Source: an uncultured Ruminococcus sp. | GTDB taxonomy: Bacteria > Bacillota > Clostridia > Oscillospirales > Ruminococcaceae | Length of the DNA: 44,327 nt | Assembly: GCF_946415235.1 (NCBI RefSeq) | Contig: NZ_CAMKRR010000014.1 | Span: 1 to 44,327, forward strand | Direction of reading: 5' to 3' | In this document: one piece after another, positions 25,916-33,228 of the stretch | Numbering within the stretch: position 1 is the stretch's first letter | Layout: every line of letters begins with the position of its first letter | Translations under genes and position numbers: made by a program | Notes under the pieces: generated by a model | The model's input: only the letters and a program-made list of their open reading frames with translations | The model's database searches: none | Told to the model about the DNA's origin: nothing

Positions 25916-25984
25916 TTTTAAGTTTTTCACAAATTAATCACATCATTTTTGTGAGATATTAACTAAAGCAAGGACGGCGATTTA

Positions 25985-26521
25985 GTGGTAAGCGTTAAAT
26001 TTTCTGAATATGATACCGATAAACTTGACAAAACAGTTGAAAATGTTGTAAAATTATTAGAACGAAAAAGTCTGACCATAGCTACAGCGGAGAGCTGTAC
26101 GGGAGGACTTCTTTCAGAGCTTATAACATCAGTATCGGGCGCGTCTGCGGTATTCGAGCTTGGGATATGTACTTATTCCGAGCGCATCAAGACCGAATTT
26201 CTGGGAGTTCCCGCCGAAACTATTCGGGCTTTCGGCGTGGTGAGCGAACAGACGGCATTGAGTATGGTCAGAGGGCTGAAACAGCGCTCAGGGGCAGACG
26301 TGTGCGTTTCCGTGACGGGTATTGCAGGTCCATCGGGCGGAACTGCTGATACACCCGTGGGAACGGTCTATATCGGTTTCGATATTTGCGGCAGGGAATT
26401 TGTAAAGCTGCCGGAGCTATGTAAGCTCAGCGACATGAGCAGGGCGAATATACGAAAATGCGCCGCTGCTTATGCCTTTGAAATTGTCGAAAAAATGCTG
26501 ATGGAGGAGATTACAGACTGA
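25985..26521 (+). CDS. CinA C-terminal family, nicotinamide-nucleotide amidase (PncC type)
   Basis: A 178-residue stand-alone CinA C-terminal domain, converting NMN to nicotinate mononucleotide in pyridine-nucleotide salvage. Visible motifs are ATAESCTGGLLSELIT, GVVSEQTALSM and VSVTGIAGPSGGTADTPVGTVYIG. The start is GTG 25985 with AAGGA about ten bases upstream. The stop shares a base with the next start (TGATG), so it opens an operon with the sortases, an unexpected partner. A weak hairpin (25927-25954) lies in the gap before it. Confidence 0.88.
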   Translation: MVSVKFSEYDTDKLDKTVENVVKLLERKSLTIATAESCTGGLLSELITSVSGASAVFELGICTYSERIKTEFLGVPAETIRAFGVVSEQTALSMVRGLKQRSGADVCVSVTGIAGPSGGTADTPVGTVYIGFDICGREFVKLPELCKLSDMSRANIRKCAAAYAFEIVEKMLMEEITD

Positions 26522-28275
26522 TGAGCGACAGATTCAATGAAGAAAGCTCAGAGGCTCAGCGCAGAGCTGAAAAAATAAAAGCTATCAGAAGGTCGATACA
26601 CAGTGAAGCGGAAGTAGCTCCCACGACCTATGATAATAAAACAGAAACAGAACATACAGAGAGTATCTCCGACCGCATAATGAGAGCCAAGGAAAAGAAA
26701 ATGGCAACGGCGGCGGATATACTTGAAGAGCTTGACGCTGCTATAGCTTACGAAAAGGCAGAGGCTGCCAGAATGGCTGCGGAAGCTGCCGACGCTGCGG
26801 AGAAAGCCGCTGAAAGCACCACACCCGATATATCCGATCTGCTTGACGGACTTGAGACACCCGCACATGAGGAACTCAAGGAGATAGCGGAGGAGATCGC
26901 AGGCGACTTTACAGAGGTCGCAGATACGGTCACTGATAAGGTGGAGGACTTTACAGAGGTATCCGAAGAGTCAGCTGAGGAGCCGGAAGAGGATATAGAC
27001 CTTGAAGCAGTCTTTTCCGTAAAGCCTGATGAGGCCGAAGAGCCGACCAGAGTCATCTCTGAAGAGGCTATCGTAAGAGCAGCTGAGGAAAGAGCTCGGA
27101 ATACAGACAGCGAGGCTGCTGCCGCCGAAAATATACAAGAGGCGGAGCACGAAAGCAAAGTGGCACAGCACAGGGATATAATCCCCGATGCTGCGGGAGC
27201 TGCGGCGGAAGAAGCCGTATTTCCCGAAAAAAAGAAGAAAACCAAGAAGAAAAAGAAGAAGAAAAGCTTCAAACAGCGCCTCATCGACCTTTTTCCGCAT
27301 AAGGGAGACAGCGTCGGCGAGTGCATAAGAAAAGTCGTATTTCTGTGCTCGGTCATAGCTATTTTTGTCTGCGGATACATGGTGGGCGATTACTACTATG
27401 ATCTGTGGTCAAGCAAGAACAAGACCGAGAAGATCATGGAGATATACGATACGGCTTCCGAAAAGAAGAAAACTCCCGTAAAGAAAACAGACGAGGACAA
27501 AAGGAAAAAGTACACCATGCTCGAGGGCGCGCGCAAGCTCCGCGAGTTGAGCAGCGATATCGTCGGAGTAATAAGCATACCCGACACACCTTTGAACAAC
27601 CCTGTTTTACAGGCTGAGGACAATGAAAAGTACCTCACAAGGAAGTACGACCTCAGCGAAAATGTTGCGGGAGAGATATTCCTCGACTACAGAAATCACT
27701 TTGATGAAGTGGACGATGACGGCTATCTGAAGTGTCCGAATTCCGATAATCTTATCATTTACGGACACAATATGTACGACGACCAGATGTTCGGATGCCT
27801 TAAATACTATGTCAGAAACGAAGCATATTACGGGCTTCACCCCATTATAAACCTCAGCTCCAATTACGAGAATTACCAGTATAAGATATTTGCGTTTTTC
27901 GTAGTTGATGCTTTCGATGATACCGATACCAAATTTGAATGCTGGAACGATATCGACTTTGACAGTGAGGAAGATTTTTACAATTTCGTCAACGAAGCAA
28001 AGAGAAGGACGATCCGCACAAACGACGTAGACGTCAAGTACGGCGATCCGCTTCTTACACTTTCCACCTGTAACAGCTATCTTCCTGACGAACGAGCCCG
28101 TCTTATCATACTTGCAAGGCAGGTAAGAGAGGGTGAGGACCCCATGAAGGGTACTCAGGACAGCCAGCCCAATCCCAATATAAAGTGGCCTACGCTGTAT
28201 TACGATGAACATCCTAATGAACATTACTATCCTGAGGCGGAATTTGTTCCTTACGGTCCAAAGGGAGGAAAGTGA
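26521..28275 (+). CDS. Class B sortase with long acidic cytoplasmic N-terminus
   Basis: A 584-residue protein. Residues 1-235 are acidic and Ala/Glu-rich; 237-253 is a lysine cluster; a membrane helix spans about 271-292; the sortase domain runs from about 340 to 560. The catalytic residues are H416 (IYGHN), C517 (LTLSTC) and R527 (ARLIILA). Class B sortases attach surface proteins to peptidoglycan or build pili by transpeptidation. The long intracellular region is unlike typical sortases of about 250 residues and could bind a cytoplasmic partner. It is followed directly by a second sortase. Confidence 0.88.
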   Translation: MSDRFNEESSEAQRRAEKIKAIRRSIHSEAEVAPTTYDNKTETEHTESISDRIMRAKEKKMATAADILEELDAAIAYEKAEAARMAAEAADAAEKAAESTTPDISDLLDGLETPAHEELKEIAEEIAGDFTEVADTVTDKVEDFTEVSEESAEEPEEDIDLEAVFSVKPDEAEEPTRVISEEAIVRAAEERARNTDSEAAAAENIQEAEHESKVAQHRDIIPDAAGAAAEEAVFPEKKKKTKKKKKKKSFKQRLIDLFPHKGDSVGECIRKVVFLCSVIAIFVCGYMVGDYYYDLWSSKNKTEKIMEIYDTASEKKKTPVKKTDEDKRKKYTMLEGARKLRELSSDIVGVISIPDTPLNNPVLQAEDNEKYLTRKYDLSENVAGEIFLDYRNHFDEVDDDGYLKCPNSDNLIIYGHNMYDDQMFGCLKYYVRNEAYYGLHPIINLSSNYENYQYKIFAFFVVDAFDDTDTKFECWNDIDFDSEEDFYNFVNEAKRRTIRTNDVDVKYGDPLLTLSTCNSYLPDERARLIILARQVREGEDPMKGTQDSQPNPNIKWPTLYYDEHPNEHYYPEAEFVPYGPKGGK

Positions 28276-28281
28276 TAAGCC

Positions 28282-29235
28282 ATGAGCAAAGCTTTTAAGA
28301 ACATTTCGGCCTGCGCTGCCTGTGCAGCGGCTTTAGGTCTCGGAACAGCAGCTGTACTGCTTAACAAGGAAAAGAGATCTGTCCCCACTCCGAGCAGTGA
28401 ACAGATCACCACAGCAGTTACCGAGCCGACCACCGAGCTGCCCAAAAAGCTGTCGGACAAGTATAAGTACGTTCCGTCGGAAACAGGCATAAGCGAAAGG
28501 ACAAAGTCTCTCAGGAGACTGAATAAGGATATAATGGGATATATCAAGATCGACGGTACACAGGTGGACTATCCTTTTGTGCATGACCCCGGTGAGGTAC
28601 AGGCAAACGATCCGTACTACGGACCTGACGCATATCCTCCGAATATGTTCTATCTTGAAAAGGACCTTTTCAGACAGTACTATGACAGGGGAACGCTCTT
28701 TGCCGATTACAGGGATATTTTCGGCAGCAATGATCTTGAACATTCGGAGAACCTCGTTATCTACGGCCACAGCTGGTATGACGGCACGATGATGGGTTCA
28801 CTGAGAAAATACCGTGCAGGCTTTGATTTCTACAATCAGTATCCGTTCATAAAGCTCAGTTCCAACTACAGGGATTACGATTATGTTATATTCGCTTACC
28901 TTGTTACCAGCGGAACCTATGACGCTACCGATTTCCACTACTGGAACATGGAAGAACTGGATAATGAGGAGGACTTCAACTTCTATATCGACTGCTGCAA
29001 GCGCACATGGGGTATAGACACGGGAATAGATGTAAAATACGGCGATAAACTGCTGACGCTCTCTACCTGCTATGCGGACTGGGACAATTCAAGGTTCCTT
29101 GTTGTCGCAAGAAGGCTGAGAGAGGGCGAGGTCGCAGGAGACCTCAATTCCATACAGCATACCGAAGCCTTTTTACAGGCTCAGAAGGAAAAGGAAGCAG
29201 CTGAACAGGCTGCTGCCGAGCAGCCTCAGCAGTAA
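28282..29235 (+). CDS. Class B sortase, second copy
   Basis: A 317-residue class B sortase with an N-terminal signal anchor (ISACAACAAALGLGTAAVLL), a Thr-rich linker (38-55), and the catalytic domain: H163 (IYGHS), C263 (LTLSTC) and R271 (SRFLVVA). It shares the SSNYRDYDYVIFAY and VKYGDKLLTLSTC patterns with the preceding sortase, so the two are tandem paralogues. The C-terminal tail is Gln/Ala/Glu-rich. GGAGG lies about 13 bases before the ATG. No LPxTG or NPQTN-type substrate was noticed in this window. Confidence 0.88.
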   Translation: MSKAFKNISACAACAAALGLGTAAVLLNKEKRSVPTPSSEQITTAVTEPTTELPKKLSDKYKYVPSETGISERTKSLRRLNKDIMGYIKIDGTQVDYPFVHDPGEVQANDPYYGPDAYPPNMFYLEKDLFRQYYDRGTLFADYRDIFGSNDLEHSENLVIYGHSWYDGTMMGSLRKYRAGFDFYNQYPFIKLSSNYRDYDYVIFAYLVTSGTYDATDFHYWNMEELDNEEDFNFYIDCCKRTWGIDTGIDVKYGDKLLTLSTCYADWDNSRFLVVARRLREGEVAGDLNSIQHTEAFLQAQKEKEAAEQAAAEQPQQ

Positions 29236-29265
29236 CGCCTTACTATATAATAAAAGGAGATCGTT

Positions 29266-30567
29266 ATGAAGGTACAGACAATGCTTAAAAGAGCAGCAGC
29301 TGTCACTTCGGGAGCATTGGTGCTCTCGGCTTCTACAGGCATCACCATTGCGGAGGACGGTACGTCCGCAGAGGAAACTGCTGCGGCAGTTTCCGAAACC
29401 GAAACGGCTGATACCACATCCGAAATAACTGAAGCAGTTTCCGAAGCCCTCGCAGAAAACGGGGACGCGGAACAGAATACACCCGCTGACTGGGAAAAAG
29501 CTGATGTCAGCGATTACGATTCCAGTCTTACTCTTATAAGCTACGAGCCCGCAACTCCCGAAATGGCAAGGGTAGGCGAGCCCGTTGACCCTTATGCGGG
29601 TCTTTCCGAGGAAGAGCGCAAAGCTCTTGAGGAAGCTGTTACAAAGAAGAAAAATGCACTCAGGAAGGCTACGCCCACTCTGTCAAAGAATGCGGCCATC
29701 AGCCGTACAAAGACCCCGACAGCTGTAGAGGTCGTTACCTCGGGAGCTACTGTCGGAGATATACCTTCTTCACAGCCAGATCCCAACCTTGATACAAAGC
29801 CGGGACAATTCGCCTTTGTTACATACGGCTGGGGACACGGCGTGGGAATGAGCCAGAACGGCGCTAATTTCTATGCAGCTTACGCAGGATGGACATATCA
29901 GGATATCCTGTTCCACTATTACCCCGGTACTTACCTTATGAATACAGGCGAGACCGATGAGGAAGAGCTTACTATTGCTCACGAGCCTGCGGGAGATACC
30001 CTTAAGGTAGTATCCGAGATAGTAAACCGCGAGGTAGGCGGAAGCTTCTCTTATGAAGCTATCAAGGCACAGGCAGTTGCCGTATATACTTATCTTAAGT
30101 ATAACCACGACGATTCCAGTGACCTTAGAGGAAAGGCAGACCCGCCGCAAATAGTTATCGACGCCTGCAACGAGGTCCTCGGCGAAGCGCTTTTCTATGA
30201 CGGCAGCTATGCCCTGACAGTATTCTCCGCTTCAAGCGGCGGCTGCTCGGCAAACTGCTATGAGGTATTCTATGCGGATTACCCCTATCTGAGAAGTGTG
30301 CCCAGCGATTACGACGCCGCATTCGATCCTCACTGGGGAACGGTCACATATATGGATGCAGAAACAGTAAAGAAAAAGCTTGAATCTGCATACCATATAA
30401 CACTTTCCGACGATCCGGGCAACTGGATAAAGCCTGTTTACTCAGAGCAGACAGGATATGTCACGGAAGTCAGCATCGACGGACAGACAACAGCAAAGGG
30501 ATATCCCTTCTCTATGATGATGGGACTTAAATCCTCAAAATTCAATCTTACATATACATATGATTGA
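29266..30567 (+). CDS. Secreted SpoIID/LytB-domain protein with circularly permuted motif order
   Basis: A 433-residue protein with an N-terminal signal peptide (about 1-29), an acidic Thr/Glu-rich linker to about 170, then a SpoIID-type domain. In SpoIID the catalytic glutamate and EALKAQAVAARTY block come first and GRGWGHGVGMSQ...HYYPG comes last. Here YGWGHGVGMSQNGA and ILFHYYPGTY (about 187-227) come first. They are followed by VNREVGG (E256), YEAIKAQAVAVYTY (about 264-277), SASSGGCSANCYEVF, YLRSVPSDYD and a final MMGLKSSKFNLTYTYD. SpoIID is a lytic transglycosylase acting on glycan strands stripped of stem peptides. AAAAGGAG precedes the ATG. It probably shares the sortase transcript. 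Confidence 0.85.
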   Translation: MKVQTMLKRAAAVTSGALVLSASTGITIAEDGTSAEETAAAVSETETADTTSEITEAVSEALAENGDAEQNTPADWEKADVSDYDSSLTLISYEPATPEMARVGEPVDPYAGLSEEERKALEEAVTKKKNALRKATPTLSKNAAISRTKTPTAVEVVTSGATVGDIPSSQPDPNLDTKPGQFAFVTYGWGHGVGMSQNGANFYAAYAGWTYQDILFHYYPGTYLMNTGETDEEELTIAHEPAGDTLKVVSEIVNREVGGSFSYEAIKAQAVAVYTYLKYNHDDSSDLRGKADPPQIVIDACNEVLGEALFYDGSYALTVFSASSGGCSANCYEVFYADYPYLRSVPSDYDAAFDPHWGTVTYMDAETVKKKLESAYHITLSDDPGNWIKPVYSEQTGYVTEVSIDGQTTAKGYPFSMMMGLKSSKFNLTYTYD

Positions 30568-30606
30568 TAAACGGCTTTGTGCCGATACAGTATTACAGAA
30601 CAAAAG

Positions 30607-30670
30607 AAATAAGTCTTTGGATGAATATGGGGCAGTGCCTTGGTATATCCGAAGACTTATTTCTCCTTTT
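30607..30670 (+). terminator. Terminator-like long hairpin after the SpoIID-domain gene
   Basis: AAATAAGTCTT (30607-30617) pairs perfectly with AAGACTTATTT (30652-30662), and the stem continues imperfectly inward with GGAT/ATCC and a small GGC-AGT-GCC tip. TTTCTCCTTTT follows. It should separate the sortase operon from the dcw cluster. Confidence 0.75.
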
Positions 30671-30672
30671 GG

Positions 30673-30739
30673 GTGATGAAAGGTGAAGCCGAGAGGTGAA
30701 AAAAACCTGAAATTAATCCCCTAAGGTGAAAAAAGGTGA
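30673..30739 (+). promoter_or_regulatory. Upstream cluster of GGTGA boxes (probable MraZ sites)
   Basis: GTGA occurs at 30673, 30683, 30696, 30726 and 30736, mostly as AGGTGAA, with 10-base steps (30673/30683 and 30726/30736) and a 30-base step (30696/30726). This spacing fits MraZ, which binds direct repeats repeated every helical turn. The cluster lies more than 110 bases upstream of the mraZ promoter -35 box. The sequence between 30741 and 30856 is AT-rich with no gene. Confidence 0.6.
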
Positions 30740-30856
30740 AAAACTCAGAAAATCAATTAACAATAACAAAAACGTTTGTTCTTGCTTTGGTTAATGTTTA
30801 AACAAAATCCACAAAAAACAGTGAATTTTTGCGTTAACAATTGTAAAAAACTCCAC

Positions 30857-30885
30857 TTGCTTTCTCCATAAAATAATGGTAAAAT
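30857..30885 (+). promoter_or_regulatory. Promoter of mraZ and the dcw cluster
   Basis: TTGCTT (30857-30862), a 17-base spacer ending TGG, and TAAAAT (30880-30885). The start of transcription would be near 30892. Confidence 0.75.
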
Positions 30886-30892
30886 GGTTTTA

Positions 30893-30920
30893 GGGTGAAA
30901 AAAGGTGATTGGAAGTGAAA
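30893..30920 (+). promoter_or_regulatory. Promoter-proximal MraZ operator
   Basis: Three direct repeats, GGGTGAAAAA, AGGTGATTGG and AAGTGAAATT, place GTGA at 30895, 30905 and 30915, exactly 10 bases apart, just past the predicted transcription start. A degenerate fourth (GGGTAAA) is at 30933. MraZ is known to repress its own operon by binding such repeats. Confidence 0.7.
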
Positions 30921-30978
30921 TTTTCCAAATTAGGGTAAATCGTTCCTAAGAGTTTTCGAGAAAGCGAGGCGAAGTTCT

Positions 30979-31410
30979 ATGGCAGATCTGTTGTGCGGTA
31001 CTTATTACCCGAGCATAGATCAGAAGGGCCGTATGAGCTTTCCCACAAAGCTGCGCGAAATACTCGGAGCGGAGTTCTTTCTCTGCCAGGGACATGATGA
31101 CTCCTATATCGCCGTTTACTCGCCTGAAGCATTTCAGGAATACTGCAATAAGCTTCATTCCTTACCCGGTAAGAAGGGCGACGACATAAGACGTATACTT
31201 CTTGCGGGCGCTGATAAGCAGGTCCCCGATAAGCAGGGACGTATCTTTATCACGCAGCAGCTCAGGGACCATGCCGGGATAACCGACGAAGTAGTGGTTA
31301 TCGGCGCAAATAACCGAGCTGAGATATGGAATAAGTCCAAGTGGGAGAGTTTCAGCAGCAATATCTCACAGGACGAGATCAACGATGCACTTGCTGATCT
31401 TGTTCTCTGA
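30979..31410 (+). CDS. mraZ: Transcriptional regulator MraZ
   Basis: A 143-residue protein with two AbrB-like SpoVT halves: LCGTYYPSIDQKGRMSFPTKLREILG, and LLAGADKQVPDKQGRIFITQQLRDHAG with the DxQGRI/L signature. MraZ forms oligomeric rings that bind spaced direct repeats upstream of its operon, which are seen here. GAGG lies upstream of ATG 30979. First gene of the dcw cluster. Confidence 0.94.
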   Translation: MADLLCGTYYPSIDQKGRMSFPTKLREILGAEFFLCQGHDDSYIAVYSPEAFQEYCNKLHSLPGKKGDDIRRILLAGADKQVPDKQGRIFITQQLRDHAGITDEVVVIGANNRAEIWNKSKWESFSSNISQDEINDALADLVL

Positions 31411-31469
31411 TACAGACGTTTTTGTCTTTGTGTCCGAATATATATCGGAACTAAGGAGAGAAATATCTA

Positions 31470-32411
31470 ATGGAATTCAGCCACATACCTGTTATGCTTG
31501 AGGAATGTCTGGAAGGCCTTGATATACGTCCCGACGGTGTCTATGTTGACGGTACCGCAGGAGGCGCAGGCCACTCCTCTGCAATAGCTGCCCGCCTTAA
31601 TGAAAAGGGCAGACTTATCGCTCTTGACAGAGATCCCGATGCAGTCGCCGCAGCGACGGAACGTCTGTCTGTCTATCCCAATGCAAGGGTGCTGCACAGA
31701 AATTATTCTGAGATAAGAGCAGTCCTCGATGAACTTGATATAGACTATGCCGACGGTATCCTCATGGATCTCGGCGTGTCGTCATTTCAGCTCGATGAGG
31801 GAAGCAGAGGCTTCTCATACCACTCCGACGCTCCGCTCGATATGAGAATGAGCAAGGAAGGCATGAGCGCAGCGGATGTTGTGAATACCTATTCCGAGTC
31901 CGAGCTTGCAAGAATAATATTCGAGTACGGGGAAGAGAAATTCTCCAGAAGAATTGCCTCGAATATAGTCAGCGCAAGGGAGGGTTCGCCTATAGAGACT
32001 ACATTGCAGCTTGCAGATATAATAAGAGAAAGTGTTCCTCAGAAGGCGAGACGTGAAAAGAACCCATGTAAAAAGACATTTCAGGCGATAAGAATAGCAG
32101 TCAACGGAGAATTCGAGCACCTTGAAAAAGGTCTCGAGGACGCATTCTTCAGTCTGAAAGCAGGTGGACGCCTCGCTGTTATAACCTTCCATTCCTTAGA
32201 GGACAGGATAGTAAAGAAAAAGTTCGCGGAATGGTGCAGAGGCTGTATTTGCCCGCCTGATTTTCCCCAGTGTGTATGCGGACACAAGCCGCAGGGAATG
32301 CTTGTGAACAGAAAGCCCATAGAGGCTAAAGAACAAGAACTTGAAAGAAACAACAGAAGCAGAAGCGCAAAGCTCAGAATAATAGAAAGGAGTGCGGAAA
32401 GCAATGGCTGA
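31470..32411 (+). CDS. rsmH: 16S rRNA (cytosine-1402-N4) methyltransferase
   Basis: A 313-residue RsmH (MraW). The start HIPVMLEECLEGL, the SAM-binding VDGTAGGAGHSSAI, the LMDLGVSSFQLDEGSRGFSY motif, and the C-terminal VITFHSLEDRIVKKKF are all diagnostic. It methylates N4 of C1402 in the ribosomal P site. AAGGAG at 31453-31458 precedes the ATG. It overlaps the next gene by eight bases. Confidence 0.96.
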   Translation: MEFSHIPVMLEECLEGLDIRPDGVYVDGTAGGAGHSSAIAARLNEKGRLIALDRDPDAVAAATERLSVYPNARVLHRNYSEIRAVLDELDIDYADGILMDLGVSSFQLDEGSRGFSYHSDAPLDMRMSKEGMSAADVVNTYSESELARIIFEYGEEKFSRRIASNIVSAREGSPIETTLQLADIIRESVPQKARREKNPCKKTFQAIRIAVNGEFEHLEKGLEDAFFSLKAGGRLAVITFHSLEDRIVKKKFAEWCRGCICPPDFPQCVCGHKPQGMLVNRKPIEAKEQELERNNRSRSAKLRIIERSAESNG

Positions 32412-32904
32412 AAACACTGTACGCTATTATATGGACGAAAGCTATGACGATGCCGATACGGACGAGACAACCGGAGACGGCGATGTTATGCGCGATGAGG
32501 CTGAGCGTAAGCAGGAGATACGTATGACAAAGAATGAAGCCCGAAGCGGTTCATTGATGATGATAATATTCGTATCTGTCTTAGCTGCCGCACTGCTCGG
32601 TTCGGTGATCTATTCGCTTGATAAGCGCAATACCATGTACAACAAGGTATTCGCACTGAACGAGAAGCTTGAAAGCACCGCAGCCGAAAATGTAAGACTC
32701 CAGTCTGAACTTGAAGGAAAGGTATCTGCCAAGAGCATAGAAGAATATGCGAAGTCTCTTGGAATGGAGAAGATAAACTCCTCACAGATCAACTATATCA
32801 AAATACAGACGGGTGATGTCGTAACTATTCCCGAGAAGGAAAAAGGCCTGATATCGAAAATAAAGTCCTTTTTCGACAGATGCGTGGAATATTTCAGAGG
32901 GTAG
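32404..32904 (+). CDS. ftsL: Cell division protein FtsL
   Basis: A 166-residue bitopic protein identified by position and shape. An acidic cytoplasmic segment (1-45) is followed by a membrane helix (SLMMIIFVSVLAAALLGSVIYSL), a coiled coil (ALNEKLESTAAENVRLQSELEG) and the A-x-x-L-G-M-x-x-x-x-x-x-Q-x-x-Y motif seen in FtsL/DivIC proteins. It would form a divisome subcomplex with FtsQ/DivIB. ATG 32404 is preferred to GTG 32392; GGAG lies about 11 bases before it. It lies inside the end of rsmH, so translation is coupled. Confidence 0.82.
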   Translation: MAENTVRYYMDESYDDADTDETTGDGDVMRDEAERKQEIRMTKNEARSGSLMMIIFVSVLAAALLGSVIYSLDKRNTMYNKVFALNEKLESTAAENVRLQSELEGKVSAKSIEEYAKSLGMEKINSSQINYIKIQTGDVVTIPEKEKGLISKIKSFFDRCVEYFRG

Positions 32905-32955
32905 ATCCAATATAAATATAAAAAAGACGGACTGCCCCGTATAAAATGAATACTA

Positions 32956-32988
32956 TCGGCAACCTGAAAAATATATAACTGCCGAGGT
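32956..32988 (+). other. Possible H-type pseudoknot in the ftsL-PBP gap
   Basis: TCGGCA (32956-32961) pairs with TGCCGA (32980-32985), and ACC in the loop (32962-32964) can pair with GGT directly after the stem (32986-32988). This geometry allows a pseudoknot, but the stems are short. It lies 50 bases after the ftsL stop. Confidence 0.35.
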
Positions 32989-33015
32989 CATATGTAGAAC
33001 AAGGAGATACAGCGG

Positions 33016-33144
33016 GTGATCAATTTAGGGATCGCGGTTCCCGGGCTCGGGCGTGAAAAGGGCCCGGGAACGGCAATTCCACGCTTGAATAGCGATAAAT
33101 CCTTCGTCGTATCAAAAGAAAAGGACATCCGAGAAGATAAATAA
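33016..33144 (+). CDS. Possible 42-residue small protein in the dcw cluster
   Basis: A short frame from GTG 33016 to TAA 33142-33144 with a strong AAGGAG at 33001-33006 nine bases upstream. It starts MINLGIAVPGLGREKGPGT and ends in a charged SKEKDIREDK. No homologue is recognised and no membrane segment is seen. The frame covers a GC-rich hairpin (33037-33071), so the codons and the RNA fold share the same bases. It could be a leader peptide for the following attenuator-like hairpin, a small division protein, or a chance frame in a structured RNA. Confidence 0.4.
   Translation: MINLGIAVPGLGREKGPGTAIPRLNSDKSFVVSKEKDIREDK
33037..33071 (+). other. Strong GC-rich hairpin, candidate structured RNA
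   Basis: GTTCCCGGGC (33037-33046) pairs perfectly with GCCCGGGAAC (33062-33071) over 10 bp, with a 15-base purine-rich loop containing GTGAAAAGG. It is much more GC-rich than the surrounding intergenic bases. It is not followed by a U-tract. It does not match any riboswitch or RNA family consensus that could be recalled. Confidence 0.55.
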
Positions 33145-33151
33145 GATGTTC

Positions 33152-33190
33152 AAAGGCGGGGCAAATAAAAACCCTGCCTTTATTTATTTA
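33152..33190 (+). terminator. Terminator-like hairpin inside the dcw cluster
   Basis: AAAGGCGGGG (33152-33161) pairs with CCCTGCCTTT (33172-33181), with one G-U pair and a 10-base A-rich loop, followed by TATTTATTTAT. It lies 38 bases before the PBP start. It could end a short transcript, or act as an attenuator between ftsL and the downstream wall genes. Confidence 0.75.
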
Positions 33191-33228
33191 TACAGTTATC
33201 CAGTTAATCACGGAAGGAAGATTATTCA

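Noticed and set aside
25927-25954. TCACAAA...TTTGTGA inverted repeat after thiI as a terminator
   Set aside because: Only seven pairs with a 14-base loop and no T-run; too weak to call.
26748-27380. 210-codon serine-rich open frame antisense to the first sortase
   Set aside because: It comes from the Glu/Ala-rich codon pattern read backwards; no start signals and the sense gene is certain.
32946-32978. Ten-residue ORF (ATG to TAA) in the ftsL-PBP gap
   Set aside because: No ribosome site upstream and it overlaps the possible pseudoknot; too short to support.
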